From Lentisphaerota bacterium (GTDB lineage Bacteria; Verrucomicrobiota; Kiritimatiellia; RFP12; UBA3636), in the NCBI GenBank assembly GCA_012511845.1, contig JAAZFF010000312.1, positions 1 through 15,664 of the forward strand: a stretch of DNA of 15,664 nt. The letters run 5' to 3'. Made by a program: the position numbers and the translations under genes. Shown piece by piece: positions 1-7,306 of the stretch (within the stretch, counting starts at the first letter, position 1; each line of letters starts with the position of its first letter). The notes below the pieces were generated by a model. The model was not told the origin of the DNA. It made no database searches and saw only the letters and a program-made list of their open reading frames with translations.

Positions 1-2
1 CA

Positions 3-1238
3 CCCGGTTCCCAGATAGATAGAGAAGCAAGGAAACGCGGCACCAGTGTATATTTGGTAGACAAGGTCATACCGATGCTCCCTGAGCAGCTGTCCAATGG
101 CGTCTGCAGTCTTGTGCCGGGGGAAGACAGACTCGCTTTTTCTGTTTTTCTTACTTTTAATGCTGCAGGCACAATGGTTGCCCGCAGATTTGCCCGTTCC
201 AAAATACGTTCTTCGCACCGCTTTACTTACGAGCAGGTTCAGGAGGTTATTGACGGAACGGAAGCAGCTTCAAATGTAGGCACAAAGGAAGTAAGAGATC
301 TGATTCTAAAACTGCATAAACTGGCACAAAGATTGCGCCGTAACAGATTCAACAGATTCGCACTCGATATATCATCCCCTGAAATGGAGATCGAAGTTGA
401 CAATAATGGAATGATGACAGGAGTACATCCATCTGTCCATACAACTTCCCATGAACTCGTTGAAGAGGCTATGGTAATTGCAAATGAAGCTGTAGCAATA
501 GAAGTCTCCAATTATCAGGTTCCCTTCATATCGCGTTATCACGAGCAGCCCTCTGAGGAAAAGATCTCCGAGCTTGCCGTGGCTCTTGTGTCACTTGGGC
601 TGGAGCCCGGTAATCTCATGGAACAGGGAAATATAACGAAACCGCTTAAAGAAACATGCGGGACAACTCTTGAATACTATGTGTCCATGTTGGTGCTGAA
701 AAGCATGAAACGGGCAGAATATTCGGTCGATAATGCAGGTCATTACGGATTATCAAAAAAGTTTTACAGCCATTTCACTTCTCCGATCAGGCGTTATCCT
801 GATCTCGTGATGCATAGAGAACTGGCAGCTCTGCTGAGCGGAAGAAAAGCCAATGTTCCGGGCAGGGAAGAGCTTTCAGCCGTGGCAGTGTCTTCTACAG
901 AACTTGAGTTTCGCGCGGAACAGGCGTCGAGAGACTTGATTGAAATAAAAAAATACCGCTTCCTGGAGCAGCAGATAGATGATGGCAAACCTCTGGAGTA
1001 CGAAGCCGTAGTGGTCAGTGTAGTAGAGTTTGGAGTTTTTGTAGAATTGCCCGAATTGCAAGTCGGCGGCTTGATCCATATATCGCAGATTTCAAATAGA
1101 TTTGCCAGATATAACCCGCGCGAATCATATAGTACCGCCAAGGGAGCATCTGTAGAAGCAGGTAACAAGCTTCGCGTTCGGGTCTCGGGGGTAGATTTCG
1201 TTGAGCGAAAAATAGATTTTACTTTTCTGGGTACATGA
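3..1238 (+). CDS. rnr: Ribonuclease R, C-terminal two thirds (5' end outside window)
   Basis: RNase R is a processive 3'-5' exoribonuclease that degrades structured RNA in the cytoplasm. The reading frame is open from the first bases (first full codon at 3), so the ATG-like start at 54 is internal. The opening residues IDREARKRGTSVY, followed by VIPMLPE and LSNGVCSL, match the RNB domain just downstream of the catalytic aspartates, which lie outside the window. Further on, HFTSPIRRYPDL (about 240-251, counting from base 54) is the RNB signature near the end of that domain. Residues about 318-392 form an S1 RNA-binding domain (GVFVELP, GGLIHISQIS). The protein ends right after S1, without the lysine-rich tail of the E. 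coli enzyme. The TGA stop overlaps the ATG of the transporter gene (ATGA, 1235-1238), suggesting translational coupling. RNase II is less likely, given the LDREA/RGTSVY and S1 arrangement. Confidence 0.93.
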   Translation, partial: PGSQIDREARKRGTSVYLVDKVIPMLPEQLSNGVCSLVPGEDRLAFSVFLTFNAAGTMVARRFARSKIRSSHRFTYEQVQEVIDGTEAASNVGTKEVRDLILKLHKLAQRLRRNRFNRFALDISSPEMEIEVDNNGMMTGVHPSVHTTSHELVEEAMVIANEAVAIEVSNYQVPFISRYHEQPSEEKISELAVALVSLGLEPGNLMEQGNITKPLKETCGTTLEYYVSMLVLKSMKRAEYSVDNAGHYGLSKKFYSHFTSPIRRYPDLVMHRELAALLSGRKANVPGREELSAVAVSSTELEFRAEQASRDLIEIKKYRFLEQQIDDGKPLEYEAVVVSVVEFGVFVELPELQVGGLIHISQISNRFARYNPRESYSTAKGASVEAGNKLRVRVSGVDFVERKIDFTFLGT

Positions 1239-2593
1239 TCAATACCGTGCATAATTTTGAAAAAGAGAAAAAACTTGAATCGGAGTGTGCACTTGTTGTA
1301 GAAGCACTTTCATTTTCCTGGAGCGGCACTCAAGGTTCTGATGTTTTTTCAGATGTTTCATTTAAAATTGCACGAGGCGAGCACGTCGTTCTCATAGGAC
1401 CTAACGGAGCAGGGAAGTCGACACTCCTGCACTGCATGGCAGGGCTTCTGAAGTATAAAAGTGGAAATGTCCATATAAATGGGCGCGATGCTTCCACAAT
1501 GACGCGCAGGGCACTAGCAAGAGAAATCGCTTTCCTGCCGCAGAACTGGGGCAGTATGCCTGCCATGCGCGTCAGGGATGTTGTTGCAACAGGCCGTTAT
1601 CCCTACTTTACCATGTTTGCTCCTGCAACTCGCGAGGATAAACTTGCCGTTGAAGAGGCGATGGCGATCACGGATACTGTGCGTTTTGCTGATCGGCGAA
1701 TAAATGAACTAAGCGGAGGAGAGCGCCAGCGTGTAATGCTTGCAGCAGCAATTGCGCAAAATGCACCAATTCTGTTGCTCGATGAACCCTTTACTTATCT
1801 TGATCCGGCAGGTCAGGCGGAGTTTTCTGCTGTGATATCGAAACTGCAACAGGAGCGCGGTGTCACAGTCCTGACAGTGACACACGATCTTCAACGAGCA
1901 GCTTCAGATGGGAGTCGTGTAATCGGGCTTGCCAATGGAAGGCTGGAAGTAGATGCCGCTGCAGAAGAGGGATTCAGCCGGGAATCACTGAGACGCCTGT
2001 TCGGATGTGAGTTCAGCGCATCTCTGCTGCCGACATCACACCGCACTTTTGTTGTGGAAGAACCAATTCAAGTTGAAGCCGACATATATGGGCAGCCTGA
2101 AGTGGCAGAGTCTCCACCCTGCCTCAGTTTTATCGGATGGGCAATTTTGTCTGTACTGCTTTTCGGGCTTGTCACTTTTACAACTGCCTTGATCGGGTCT
2201 CCCTTTATTTCTCCGGTTGAACTTCTCAGAAATGTCGACGGAGTTGATTTTCAGCTCTTTTCAGCTCTGCGCTTACCGCGCAGCATGACGGCCTTTCTCG
2301 TGGGATCAAGTCTTTCAGTAGCGGGGATGATTTTTCAGGCGATGTTCAGGAATCCACTGGCAACGCCCTATACTCTCGGTGTGTCCGGGGGAGCTTCTTT
2401 CGGTGCCGCTGTTGCCATGCTGGCAAGTGTATCGCTGCCTTATGTCGGTGCTGTTTCCGTGCAGGGTGGAGCTTTTCTGGGAGCCCTGCTTTCGATGCTG
2501 ATTGTATATGGCACTTTTCATGCAAAAAGCAGAACGTCTATAAGCACGGTGTTGCTGGCGGGGGTGGGTGCAGTTTTCTATTTTCCAGCCTGA
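1235..2593 (+). CDS. Fused ABC ATPase-FecCD permease, iron-siderophore/cobalamin type, cut short by a frameshift
   Basis: Residues 20-265 are a FecE/BtuD-type ATPase: Walker A GPNGAGKST (55-63), Q-loop Q103, signature LSGGERQ (159-165), Walker B ILLLDEP (179-185) and switch H217. After a linker of about 35 residues, residues 300-450 begin a FecCD-type permease, with LRLPRSMTAFLVG, MIFQAMFRNPLATPYTLG and SGGASFGAA. In known systems these are two proteins importing ferric siderophores, haem or vitamin B12 across the inner membrane; here they are one chain. No periplasmic binding protein gene is visible. The frame ends ...GAVFYFPA at TGA-TAA, but the next frame continues the permease without loss. 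Adding one T to the run at 2581-2584 would give FYFSSLIMLLQY, the normal family sequence, so a single base is missing. Start chosen at 1235 because it overlaps the rnr stop. The substrate cannot be read from the sequence. Confidence 0.9.
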   Translation: MINTVHNFEKEKKLESECALVVEALSFSWSGTQGSDVFSDVSFKIARGEHVVLIGPNGAGKSTLLHCMAGLLKYKSGNVHINGRDASTMTRRALAREIAFLPQNWGSMPAMRVRDVVATGRYPYFTMFAPATREDKLAVEEAMAITDTVRFADRRINELSGGERQRVMLAAAIAQNAPILLLDEPFTYLDPAGQAEFSAVISKLQQERGVTVLTVTHDLQRAASDGSRVIGLANGRLEVDAAAEEGFSRESLRRLFGCEFSASLLPTSHRTFVVEEPIQVEADIYGQPEVAESPPCLSFIGWAILSVLLFGLVTFTTALIGSPFISPVELLRNVDGVDFQLFSALRLPRSMTAFLVGSSLSVAGMIFQAMFRNPLATPYTLGVSGGASFGAAVAMLASVSLPYVGAVSVQGGAFLGALLSMLIVYGTFHAKSRTSISTVLLAGVGAVFYFPA

Positions 2594-2595
2594 TA

Positions 2596-3102
2596 ATGTT
2601 GCTGCAATATATTTGTGATCCCAGAGAAACAATAAATACTCTCTACTGGATGATGGGAGGTGTTTTTGTTACCGGATACAGCGAAATCATTTCTCTTCTG
2701 CCGGCGCTGGTTATCGGTATGGCAGCTGCAATATCCCTTACCCGGGAGCTGGATATAATGCTGCTCGGAGATGAAGTGTCAAGCGGGAGGGGGGTAGATG
2801 TTGCAAAGGTAAGAAAGCTGCTTTTTGTGGCTGTATCGTTTATGACGGCTGCTGTAGTGTCCTTATGCGGTCCAATTGGTTTCGTAGGGATGATGATCCC
2901 GCATATTTGCAGACTGATCGTTGGACCCCTGCATAAGAGGCTGCTTCCTGTATCGCTTTTGGCAGGAGGTTTTTTCCTGCTTGCGTGTGATGTATTGGCA
3001 AGAACGGTTATTGCACCTGCCGAAATTCCCATCGGTGTAATAACATCTTTTTTTGGAGCTCCATTTTTGCTGTTGCTGTTGCGTAATTCAGCACGCAAAT
3101 GA
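2596..3102 (+). CDS. C-terminal half of the FecCD-type permease, out of frame with its N-terminal part
   Basis: This 168-residue frame is the direct continuation of the permease begun in the preceding gene. MLLQY and then WMMGG are the mid-protein FecCD motifs, and GPIGFVGMMIPHICRLIVG with EIPIGVITSFFGAPF are its usual C-terminal motifs. It contains several hydrophobic segments. It has no plausible independent start: the first ATG lies in the middle of a conserved transmembrane region, and the homologous sequence extends upstream through SSLI, bases 2585-2595. Either the gene is a recent pseudogene, or one base was lost in sequencing, or (less likely) ribosomes slip back by one at the T run. 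It ends 9 bp before the stop of the convergent ftsI gene; I see no terminator hairpin in the gap. Confidence 0.85.
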   Translation: MLLQYICDPRETINTLYWMMGGVFVTGYSEIISLLPALVIGMAAAISLTRELDIMLLGDEVSSGRGVDVAKVRKLLFVAVSFMTAAVVSLCGPIGFVGMMIPHICRLIVGPLHKRLLPVSLLAGGFFLLACDVLARTVIAPAEIPIGVITSFFGAPFLLLLLRNSARK

Positions 3103-3111
3103 TGCTGTGAA

Positions 3112-4827
3112 TCAGTAAACCGGGAAATCATCCAGGTCGTCAGGCATTATTTCCAGATACTGCGCAATTGCTGCGCCTATTTTTGCGAACACAGGTGCTG
3201 CTACTGTGCCTCCATGATAATTCGGACGGGGTGCCTCAAGAGATACCAGTATTGTGATCTGTGGATCAGAAGCAGGGAAAAATCCACAGAATGAGCCTAT
3301 GTAATCAGTTGTTGAGTATCCGCCCGTCGGCAGAACCATTTGTGCTGTTCCTGTTTTTCCGGCTACGGTGTAACCCGGTATTTTGGCGCGTCTGCCCGTA
3401 CCGCCTGTTTCAGGAACGGTCGAAAGCATAAAGACCATATCATCGGCAGTTTTTTCACTAATCGGGTTTGACAGTATGACCGGTGTGTTGTGAAGCACAA
3501 TAGTTCCATCAGGTGCAACGACTTTGTCTATAACATACGTTCTCATCATTTTGCCTTTATTGGCAATTGTGCTGTACATGGAAATAAGCTGAATCCCAGT
3601 AACAGCTATACCATGACCGATGCCTATACGAATGAGCTGCAAATCGCTCCACCGATTTTTAGGAGTTACGATTCCACTGCTTTCACCCATTAAATCTATA
3701 CCGCTCTTTTTCCCGAATCCAAAATCAATCAGGTAATCATTCATGCGATTTCGTCCCAATTGCATTGCTATACGGGAAGCCGCCCTGTTACTTGACTTTT
3801 TTACAGCCATAGTTGTTGTAATGTCACCCCTGACATGGTCCTGAAGCGGACGTCCGGCATAAAGTCCGGGATCGCAGTTTATAAGGGAATTTGTTGAACA
3901 AATGCCTTCGTTTATCCCCGCGGCAAAAGTCAGTGCTTTCATGACAGAGCCCGGTTCAAAGTTTGTAAAAATAGCCCTGTTCCAGCGTGATTCTTCAGGT
4001 GATGAACCATATTCATGCGGCGAAAAGGTCGGGCGTGATGCCATTGCGAGAATTTCTCCGGTTTTGGGGTTCTGCACTATTACCCACCCTGCTCTGGCGT
4101 TGTAATTTGTAATTGCTTCATCGAGCGCATTTTCAACAATATATTGAATGTTTCTATCAAATGTCATGAACACATCGTTACCGTTAACCGGCTCGACCCT
4201 TTGTTTACGTTTACCAACTATTTCCTTTCGCTTTGCATTTGCAATACCTTCAATAAAACCGTCCTTGCCGACCATGTATACGTTCATGGTTTTTTCCACA
4301 CCGTCAAGAGCCATGCCGGCAGAATTGACAATTCCTATTACGTGGCTCATATGCGAATCGAGAGGATAGTTGCGGCGAGTTATCTTCTCTATTCCTACAC
4401 ATCTCCTTAAAACAGCATTTGTTGACAGATCGTCAAATATTTTACGATTTTCTGTCTCACCGATTGGATGATATCTGCCTTTTTCAGCCGTCACTGCCTT
4501 GAAAACACGTGTTTCATCAAACTCATTATGTTTGCAGATTTCACGCATAACATCACCGTGTCGGCCTTCATCGATTACATACGGATCAATAAAAATTTTC
4601 CACAACGGTACCGACACAGCCAGAGGTTGCGATTTTCCATTGCGGTCATATATACCTCCCCTTTGTGCAGGAAGCGTTTTTCTGTAATACATACCGCCGG
4701 AAACATCTTTTGCAACGTCTCCTATAATCTGTATTTTATACAGTCTGAAGCTTGTTACAACAAAGAGGGCTGTCGTTGCAAGTCCAAAAAGAACTATCCA
4801 GAATTTGCCGCGGTTGATGGTTTTCAT
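3112..4827 (-). CDS. ftsI: Septal peptidoglycan transpeptidase FtsI (penicillin-binding protein 3 type)
   Basis: FtsI cross-links septal peptidoglycan and is the target of several beta-lactams. The 571-residue protein has a short cytoplasmic tail and one membrane anchor (about 9-27), then a dimerisation domain opening with the PAQRGGIYDRNG motif (53-64). The transpeptidase domain carries all three active-site motifs: SVMK (294-297, nucleophile S294), SSN (345-347) and KTGT (491-494). There are no C-terminal PASTA repeats. It is the last gene of the mraZ-rsmH-ftsL-ftsI run and starts 13 bp after ftsL. No strong Shine-Dalgarno is visible, which fits translational coupling. The usual next gene, murE, is missing. 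The gene ends in TGA (3112-3114) and converges on the transporter. Confidence in class is high; FtsI rather than another class B PBP rests on synteny. Confidence 0.95.
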   Translation of the reverse strand: MKTINRGKFWIVLFGLATTALFVVTSFRLYKIQIIGDVAKDVSGGMYYRKTLPAQRGGIYDRNGKSQPLAVSVPLWKIFIDPYVIDEGRHGDVMREICKHNEFDETRVFKAVTAEKGRYHPIGETENRKIFDDLSTNAVLRRCVGIEKITRRNYPLDSHMSHVIGIVNSAGMALDGVEKTMNVYMVGKDGFIEGIANAKRKEIVGKRKQRVEPVNGNDVFMTFDRNIQYIVENALDEAITNYNARAGWVIVQNPKTGEILAMASRPTFSPHEYGSSPEESRWNRAIFTNFEPGSVMKALTFAAGINEGICSTNSLINCDPGLYAGRPLQDHVRGDITTTMAVKKSSNRAASRIAMQLGRNRMNDYLIDFGFGKKSGIDLMGESSGIVTPKNRWSDLQLIRIGIGHGIAVTGIQLISMYSTIANKGKMMRTYVIDKVVAPDGTIVLHNTPVILSNPISEKTADDMVFMLSTVPETGGTGRRAKIPGYTVAGKTGTAQMVLPTGGYSTTDYIGSFCGFFPASDPQITILVSLEAPRPNYHGGTVAAPVFAKIGAAIAQYLEIMPDDLDDFPVY

Positions 4828-4840
4828 CGCCGCGCTTGAT

Positions 4841-5266
4841 TCAGCGGTTAACCGCGTATTCTGAAGTACCGAGTACTCCGGTTTTGCCGGGGGAAGAAGT
4901 CATGACTATGCGCTGCCCCGGTTTTGGTGATGACATGGCAATTCCATGTTTCAAAAGGCGGGTTTGAAGGTTCACGGGTGTCTTCATGTTGTCCCATTTG
5001 GCGCGCTCTCTCTGCATTTCCTCCAAGAGTTCAACAGCGCGTATGTCTTCCTGTTCAACCTCTGCATAAATTGAATTGCAACTGTTATATATTACAGCAT
5101 ACATGACACCTGTAATTACAACTCCTATAATTAAAATCGAAACATTTATTGGTAATGCCCATGCATGGAGAGTATCATTCCATCGGCGGTTTTCACGCCT
5201 GCTGCGGCGTTTTTTGGCAGGTCTTGCAAATATTTTATTTTTTGATTTTCGAGGATGTCTGCTCAT
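4841..5266 (-). CDS. ftsL: FtsL-like division protein
   Basis: A 141-residue bitopic membrane protein. The N-terminal 35 residues are strongly basic (runs such as AKKRRSRRENRR), as in a cytoplasmic tail. One transmembrane helix follows at about 37-60 (NVSILIIGVVITGVMYAVIY). A charged helical stretch at about 66-95, rich in Glu and Leu, is a likely coiled coil. The periplasmic end carries KPGQRIVM, resembling the C-terminal end of FtsL proteins. FtsL forms a complex with FtsB and FtsQ that activates FtsW-FtsI at the septum. The family is poorly conserved in sequence, so the call depends on topology and on its place between rsmH (4 bp upstream) and ftsI (13 bp downstream). A diverged, lineage-specific protein with the same role would look identical at this level. 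Confidence 0.75.
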   Translation of the reverse strand: MSRHPRKSKNKIFARPAKKRRSRRENRRWNDTLHAWALPINVSILIIGVVITGVMYAVIYNSCNSIYAEVEQEDIRAVELLEEMQRERAKWDNMKTPVNLQTRLLKHGIAMSSPKPGQRIVMTSSPGKTGVLGTSEYAVNR

Positions 5267-5270
5267 TTTT

Positions 5271-6296
5271 TCAAGATGGTGTTTGTATGCGCCGGACAGC
5301 TCTCAACTTAGCTGAACGCGCCCTGGGGTTTTTAGAAATTTCGTTATCTGAAGGTTTTATGGCTCTGCGATTTACTCTCACTACAACTGGGGTTTTCCCT
5401 TCCCATTCTGTTCCACCCTGCTGAAGCGATACTGTTCGCCCTTCATGAGCCCTGAAAGTTTGTTTTACAATTCTGTCTTCGATACTGTGAAAGCTTATTA
5501 CAGCCAGCCTTCCGTCTTCAGCAAGCAGGGATATTGCTGATTCGAGCCCATCCCTAAGCTGCTCCATTTCCGCATTTATTGCTATGCGCAAAGCCTGGAA
5601 TGTTCGTGTGGCAGGGTGACGCGGTGCACCTTTTCGGCCGCCAACTGCTTTTTCTACAATACTTGCCAGCCTTGCAGTTGTTTTTATTGGGCTTTTCACC
5701 TGTTCAGCAGCAATTGCCTTCGCAATTTTTGTAGCACGAGGCTCTTCGCCATATTGACGCAAAACAGTGGCAAGGGTCTGCCAGTCGCCTTCAAGCATGT
5801 CAAGATATTCTGCAACAGTCATTCCCTTTGAGTTATCCATCCGCATATCGAGGGGACCGTCAGCTATAAAGCTGAAGCCGCGCTCCGGTTCATCGATCTG
5901 AAATGATGAAACACCCAGATCCAGGAGAATGCCGTCCGGTTTGTTGAAGCCGTTCTCCTGCGCAACCCGGGTCATCGAGGCGAAGTCGGAGTGAACGCAT
6001 ACAAATCTGTCACCAAAACATGAAAGTCTTGCCTTGCAGCGTTCAACAGCATCGGGATCCCTGTCAATTCCCATAAGGCGGGACTTTGCTCCTGATGCAT
6101 TCAACAACGCCTCAGCATGCCCGCCGCCGCCAATGGTTCCGTCTATATAGGTGCCGTTGAGCTTTGGTGAGAGTGCTTCGATTGTTTCTTCAAGAAGTAC
6201 CGGCTTGTGCGTAATAATGATTTCTCCACAGTTAAAAATTGAATGATGACGCTTCGCTGGCAAGTTGCTCGAGTATATCGGCTTCATTGCCGTCAA
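5271..6296 (-). CDS. rsmH: 16S rRNA (cytosine-1402 N4) methyltransferase RsmH (MraW)
   Basis: RsmH uses S-adenosylmethionine to methylate N4 of C1402 in the ribosomal P site. Family motifs are clear: THKPVLLEE at the start of the conserved region, IDGTIGGGGHAEALL (SAM-binding motif I), DGILLDLGVSSFQID, RTFQALRIAINAE and SFHSIEDRIVK. The frame from the first ATG (6296) would overlap mraZ by 65 bp and add about 26 residues that do not resemble family N termini. A better initiation site lies just past the mraZ stop. A GGAG Shine-Dalgarno at 6224-6227 is followed after 5 or 8 nt by ATT codons (6216-6218 and 6213-6215), three or two codons before HKPVLLEE. No ATG, GTG or TTG lies in frame there, so the real start may be a rare ATT. 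Function is very secure; the start is not. Confidence 0.95.
   Translation of the reverse strand: MTAMKPIYSSNLPAKRHHSIFNCGEIIITHKPVLLEETIEALSPKLNGTYIDGTIGGGGHAEALLNASGAKSRLMGIDRDPDAVERCKARLSCFGDRFVCVHSDFASMTRVAQENGFNKPDGILLDLGVSSFQIDEPERGFSFIADGPLDMRMDNSKGMTVAEYLDMLEGDWQTLATVLRQYGEEPRATKIAKAIAAEQVKSPIKTTARLASIVEKAVGGRKGAPRHPATRTFQALRIAINAEMEQLRDGLESAISLLAEDGRLAVISFHSIEDRIVKQTFRAHEGRTVSLQQGGTEWEGKTPVVVRVNRRAIKPSDNEISKNPRARSAKLRAVRRIQTPS
6213..6227 (-). promoter_or_regulatory. Ribosome-binding site and candidate ATT start of rsmH
   Basis: Reading the minus strand, GGAG (6227-6224) follows 4 bp after the TAA of mraZ (6232-6234). It is spaced 5 nt from one ATT and 8 nt from a second, both in the rsmH frame and directly before the conserved THKPVLLEE. 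The in-frame ATGs at 6296 and 6287 lie inside mraZ. ATT initiation is established for infC in enterobacteria; its use here is inferred from spacing and family alignment. Confidence 0.5.
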
Positions 6297-6735
6297 GTTT
6301 CGGACGCTCCATGAGCGACCATACTTCGAAATGGAAACCTGCCCCTATAAGAACTACATCTTCTTCCAGCCCGGCGTATGCAAGCAGGGAGTCCTTGACG
6401 CGTATGCGATTCTGGCTGTCGACAGTAATACAGCTGATCAACTCACCTATACGGCTTGTGAAGCGCGACGTCATGGCGTCGGAGAGAGCTGTAGATCTGA
6501 AGATTTCCATTCGCTTATCAAATTCAGATGGGCAAAATACATCGAGACAACGCATCCGGGACAGGCTGGGCATTGCGTATACCTGAGCAGGACGCCCCAT
6601 TCGTTCAAACCAGTCTGACGGTATGGTAAAACGTCGTTTTGGATCCAAACGATGGTCAGCTCGCCCGAGAATTGGCGTGATTGCCAGTACCGGAGCTTCT
6701 ACTTTTGGTATGTTATTTGTAGTGTCGTCTGACAT
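6232..6735 (-). CDS. mraZ: Transcriptional regulator MraZ
   Basis: MraZ is an AbrB-fold DNA-binding protein that controls its own dcw (division and cell-wall) operon. With the start at 6735 (MSDDTTNN) it has 167 residues, slightly longer than usual (about 145-155). It shows the two DxxxR signatures of the duplicated SpoVT/AbrB-like domain: DPKRR (31-35, in RLDPKRRFTIPSDW) and DSQNR (106-110, in TVDSQNRIRV). A TTG (6777) and an ATG (6765) extend the frame upstream, but both lie within the repeat operator. The 6735 ATG has an AAGGG sequence 6 nt upstream and begins at the last operator repeat, so it is preferred. It is the first gene of mraZ-rsmH-ftsL-ftsI. The tail after the second domain (about 145-167) is unremarkable. 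Confidence 0.93.
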   Translation of the reverse strand: MSDDTTNNIPKVEAPVLAITPILGRADHRLDPKRRFTIPSDWFERMGRPAQVYAMPSLSRMRCLDVFCPSEFDKRMEIFRSTALSDAMTSRFTSRIGELISCITVDSQNRIRVKDSLLAYAGLEEDVVLIGAGFHFEVWSLMERPKLDGNEADILEQLASEASSFNF

Positions 6736-6774
6736 TTTATGCCCTTTTCTGACATTATTAAACATTTTCTGACA
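6725..6774 (-). promoter_or_regulatory. Five tandem 10-bp repeats, probable MraZ operator
   Basis: On the minus strand, five consecutive 10-mers fill 6774-6725: TGTCAGAAAA, TGTTTAATAA, TGTCAGAAAA, GGGCATAAAA, TGTCAGACGA. TGTCAGA recurs at exactly 20 bp, and the weaker units sit halfway between. Read from the A-run, the unit is AAAATGTCAG, close to the 10-bp AAAGTGKNNN box described for Mycoplasma MraZ and with the same period as the TGGGN-N5 boxes of E. coli. The last repeat overlaps the chosen mraZ ATG (ATGTCAGAC), so a bound MraZ ring could also block initiation. The repeats are seen directly; MraZ binding is inferred from family knowledge. Confidence 0.8.
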
Positions 6775-6781
6775 CAAAAAG

Positions 6782-6849
6782 TAAAGTAAAAAAGAGCACT
6801 ATTTGCAAGTTTTTGTATTTTACAGAAAACAAGCTGTCGGTTTACTTTA
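6782..6849. repeat. 9-bp inverted repeat upstream of mraZ
   Basis: TAAAGTAAA at 6782-6790 and its perfect reverse complement TTTACTTTA at 6841-6849 are separated by 50 bp of AT-rich sequence. They sit in the presumed promoter region of the mraZ operon, just upstream of the operator array. No convincing -35/-10 pair could be chosen here. The repeat could be a second operator or chance in AT-rich DNA. Confidence 0.35.
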
Positions 6850-6870
6850 GATCATTGCAAAGATATCTCA

Positions 6871-6945
6871 CACAAAGGAGGAGAAAGGGTAGGGCTGGTT
6901 TCTCAGAAACCGCCGCAGATCATGCGGGCTAAGGGGGCGTGGGAT
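6871..6945 (+). repeat. Dispersed repeat A, copy 1
   Basis: This 75-bp stretch is nearly identical to 9095-9168, with a few substitutions and one 1-bp gap. It begins at caaaggaggagaaagggtag and ends at gggcgtgggat. It holds a perfect 6-bp hairpin GGTTTC-TCA-GAAACC (6897-6911); the second copy keeps the stem and changes only the loop (TCC). A shorter relative, gggtagggacggctctccga, follows at 6978-6997. The unit is non-coding, and short reading frames across it are spurious. Confidence 0.85.
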
Positions 6946-7114
6946 TTTAACCGCGAAAAGCGCGAAAGGCACGAAAGGGTAGGGACGGCTCTCCGAGCGG
7001 TCAGTGGAATTATTTCACGCGAACCACACGAACAAGGAGAGTAACAATGGATTGTCGAAAGAATCGATTGCGACTTCGGACTCGGGGCACGTGATTTTGA
7101 GCTTTGGCACATCA

Positions 7115-7159
7115 GTCCTGTTTGTCCTGTTTGTCCCATCTGTCCTGTTGGTGCTGTCC
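7115..7159. repeat. 9-bp tandem array, 5 units
   Basis: Units GTCCTGTTT, GTCCTGTTT, GTCCCATCT, GTCCTGTTG, GTGCTGTCC follow one another without gaps. The first two are identical and later ones diverge. The period of 9 bp equals three codons, which is why long spurious frames cross it on both strands. The unit and its spacing are seen directly; no function is apparent. Confidence 0.75.
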
Positions 7160-7204
7160 GGCAGCAACGGCGGTTTGCGGCTTGCCCCACCCTTGCCCTT
7201 CGGG

Positions 7205-7235
7205 CAGTGATCAGTGGTCAGTGTGCAGTGGACAG
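7205..7235. repeat. 7-bp tandem array (CAGTGNN), 4 units
   Basis: CAGTGAT, CAGTGGT, CAGTGTG, CAGTGGA and a partial CAG. The complementary form (ACTGCCC) occurs as tandem units inside both copies of repeat B (7400-7413 and 9326-9353), so the same 7-bp family is present in both orientations. Confidence 0.7.
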
Positions 7236-7306
7236 AGCTTTGGAGACGTGAGAATCTCACACAGAGACACGGAGACACAGAGATTGGAGGGCGAATGCCC
7301 TCATGA

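Noticed and set aside
2575..2593. Programmed -1 frameshift site in the permease
   Set aside because: No X-XXY-YYZ heptamer in the correct phase and no obvious downstream stem; a lost T explains it more simply.
6778..6870. A specific -35/-10 pair for the mraZ operon
   Set aside because: Candidates such as TTGCAA or TTGTTT lack a matching -10 box at 16-18 bp; the promoter must be here, but I cannot place it.
7115..7235. Possible CRISPR array
   Set aside because: Units are only 7 or 9 bp, contiguous and without unique spacers; no cas gene is present.
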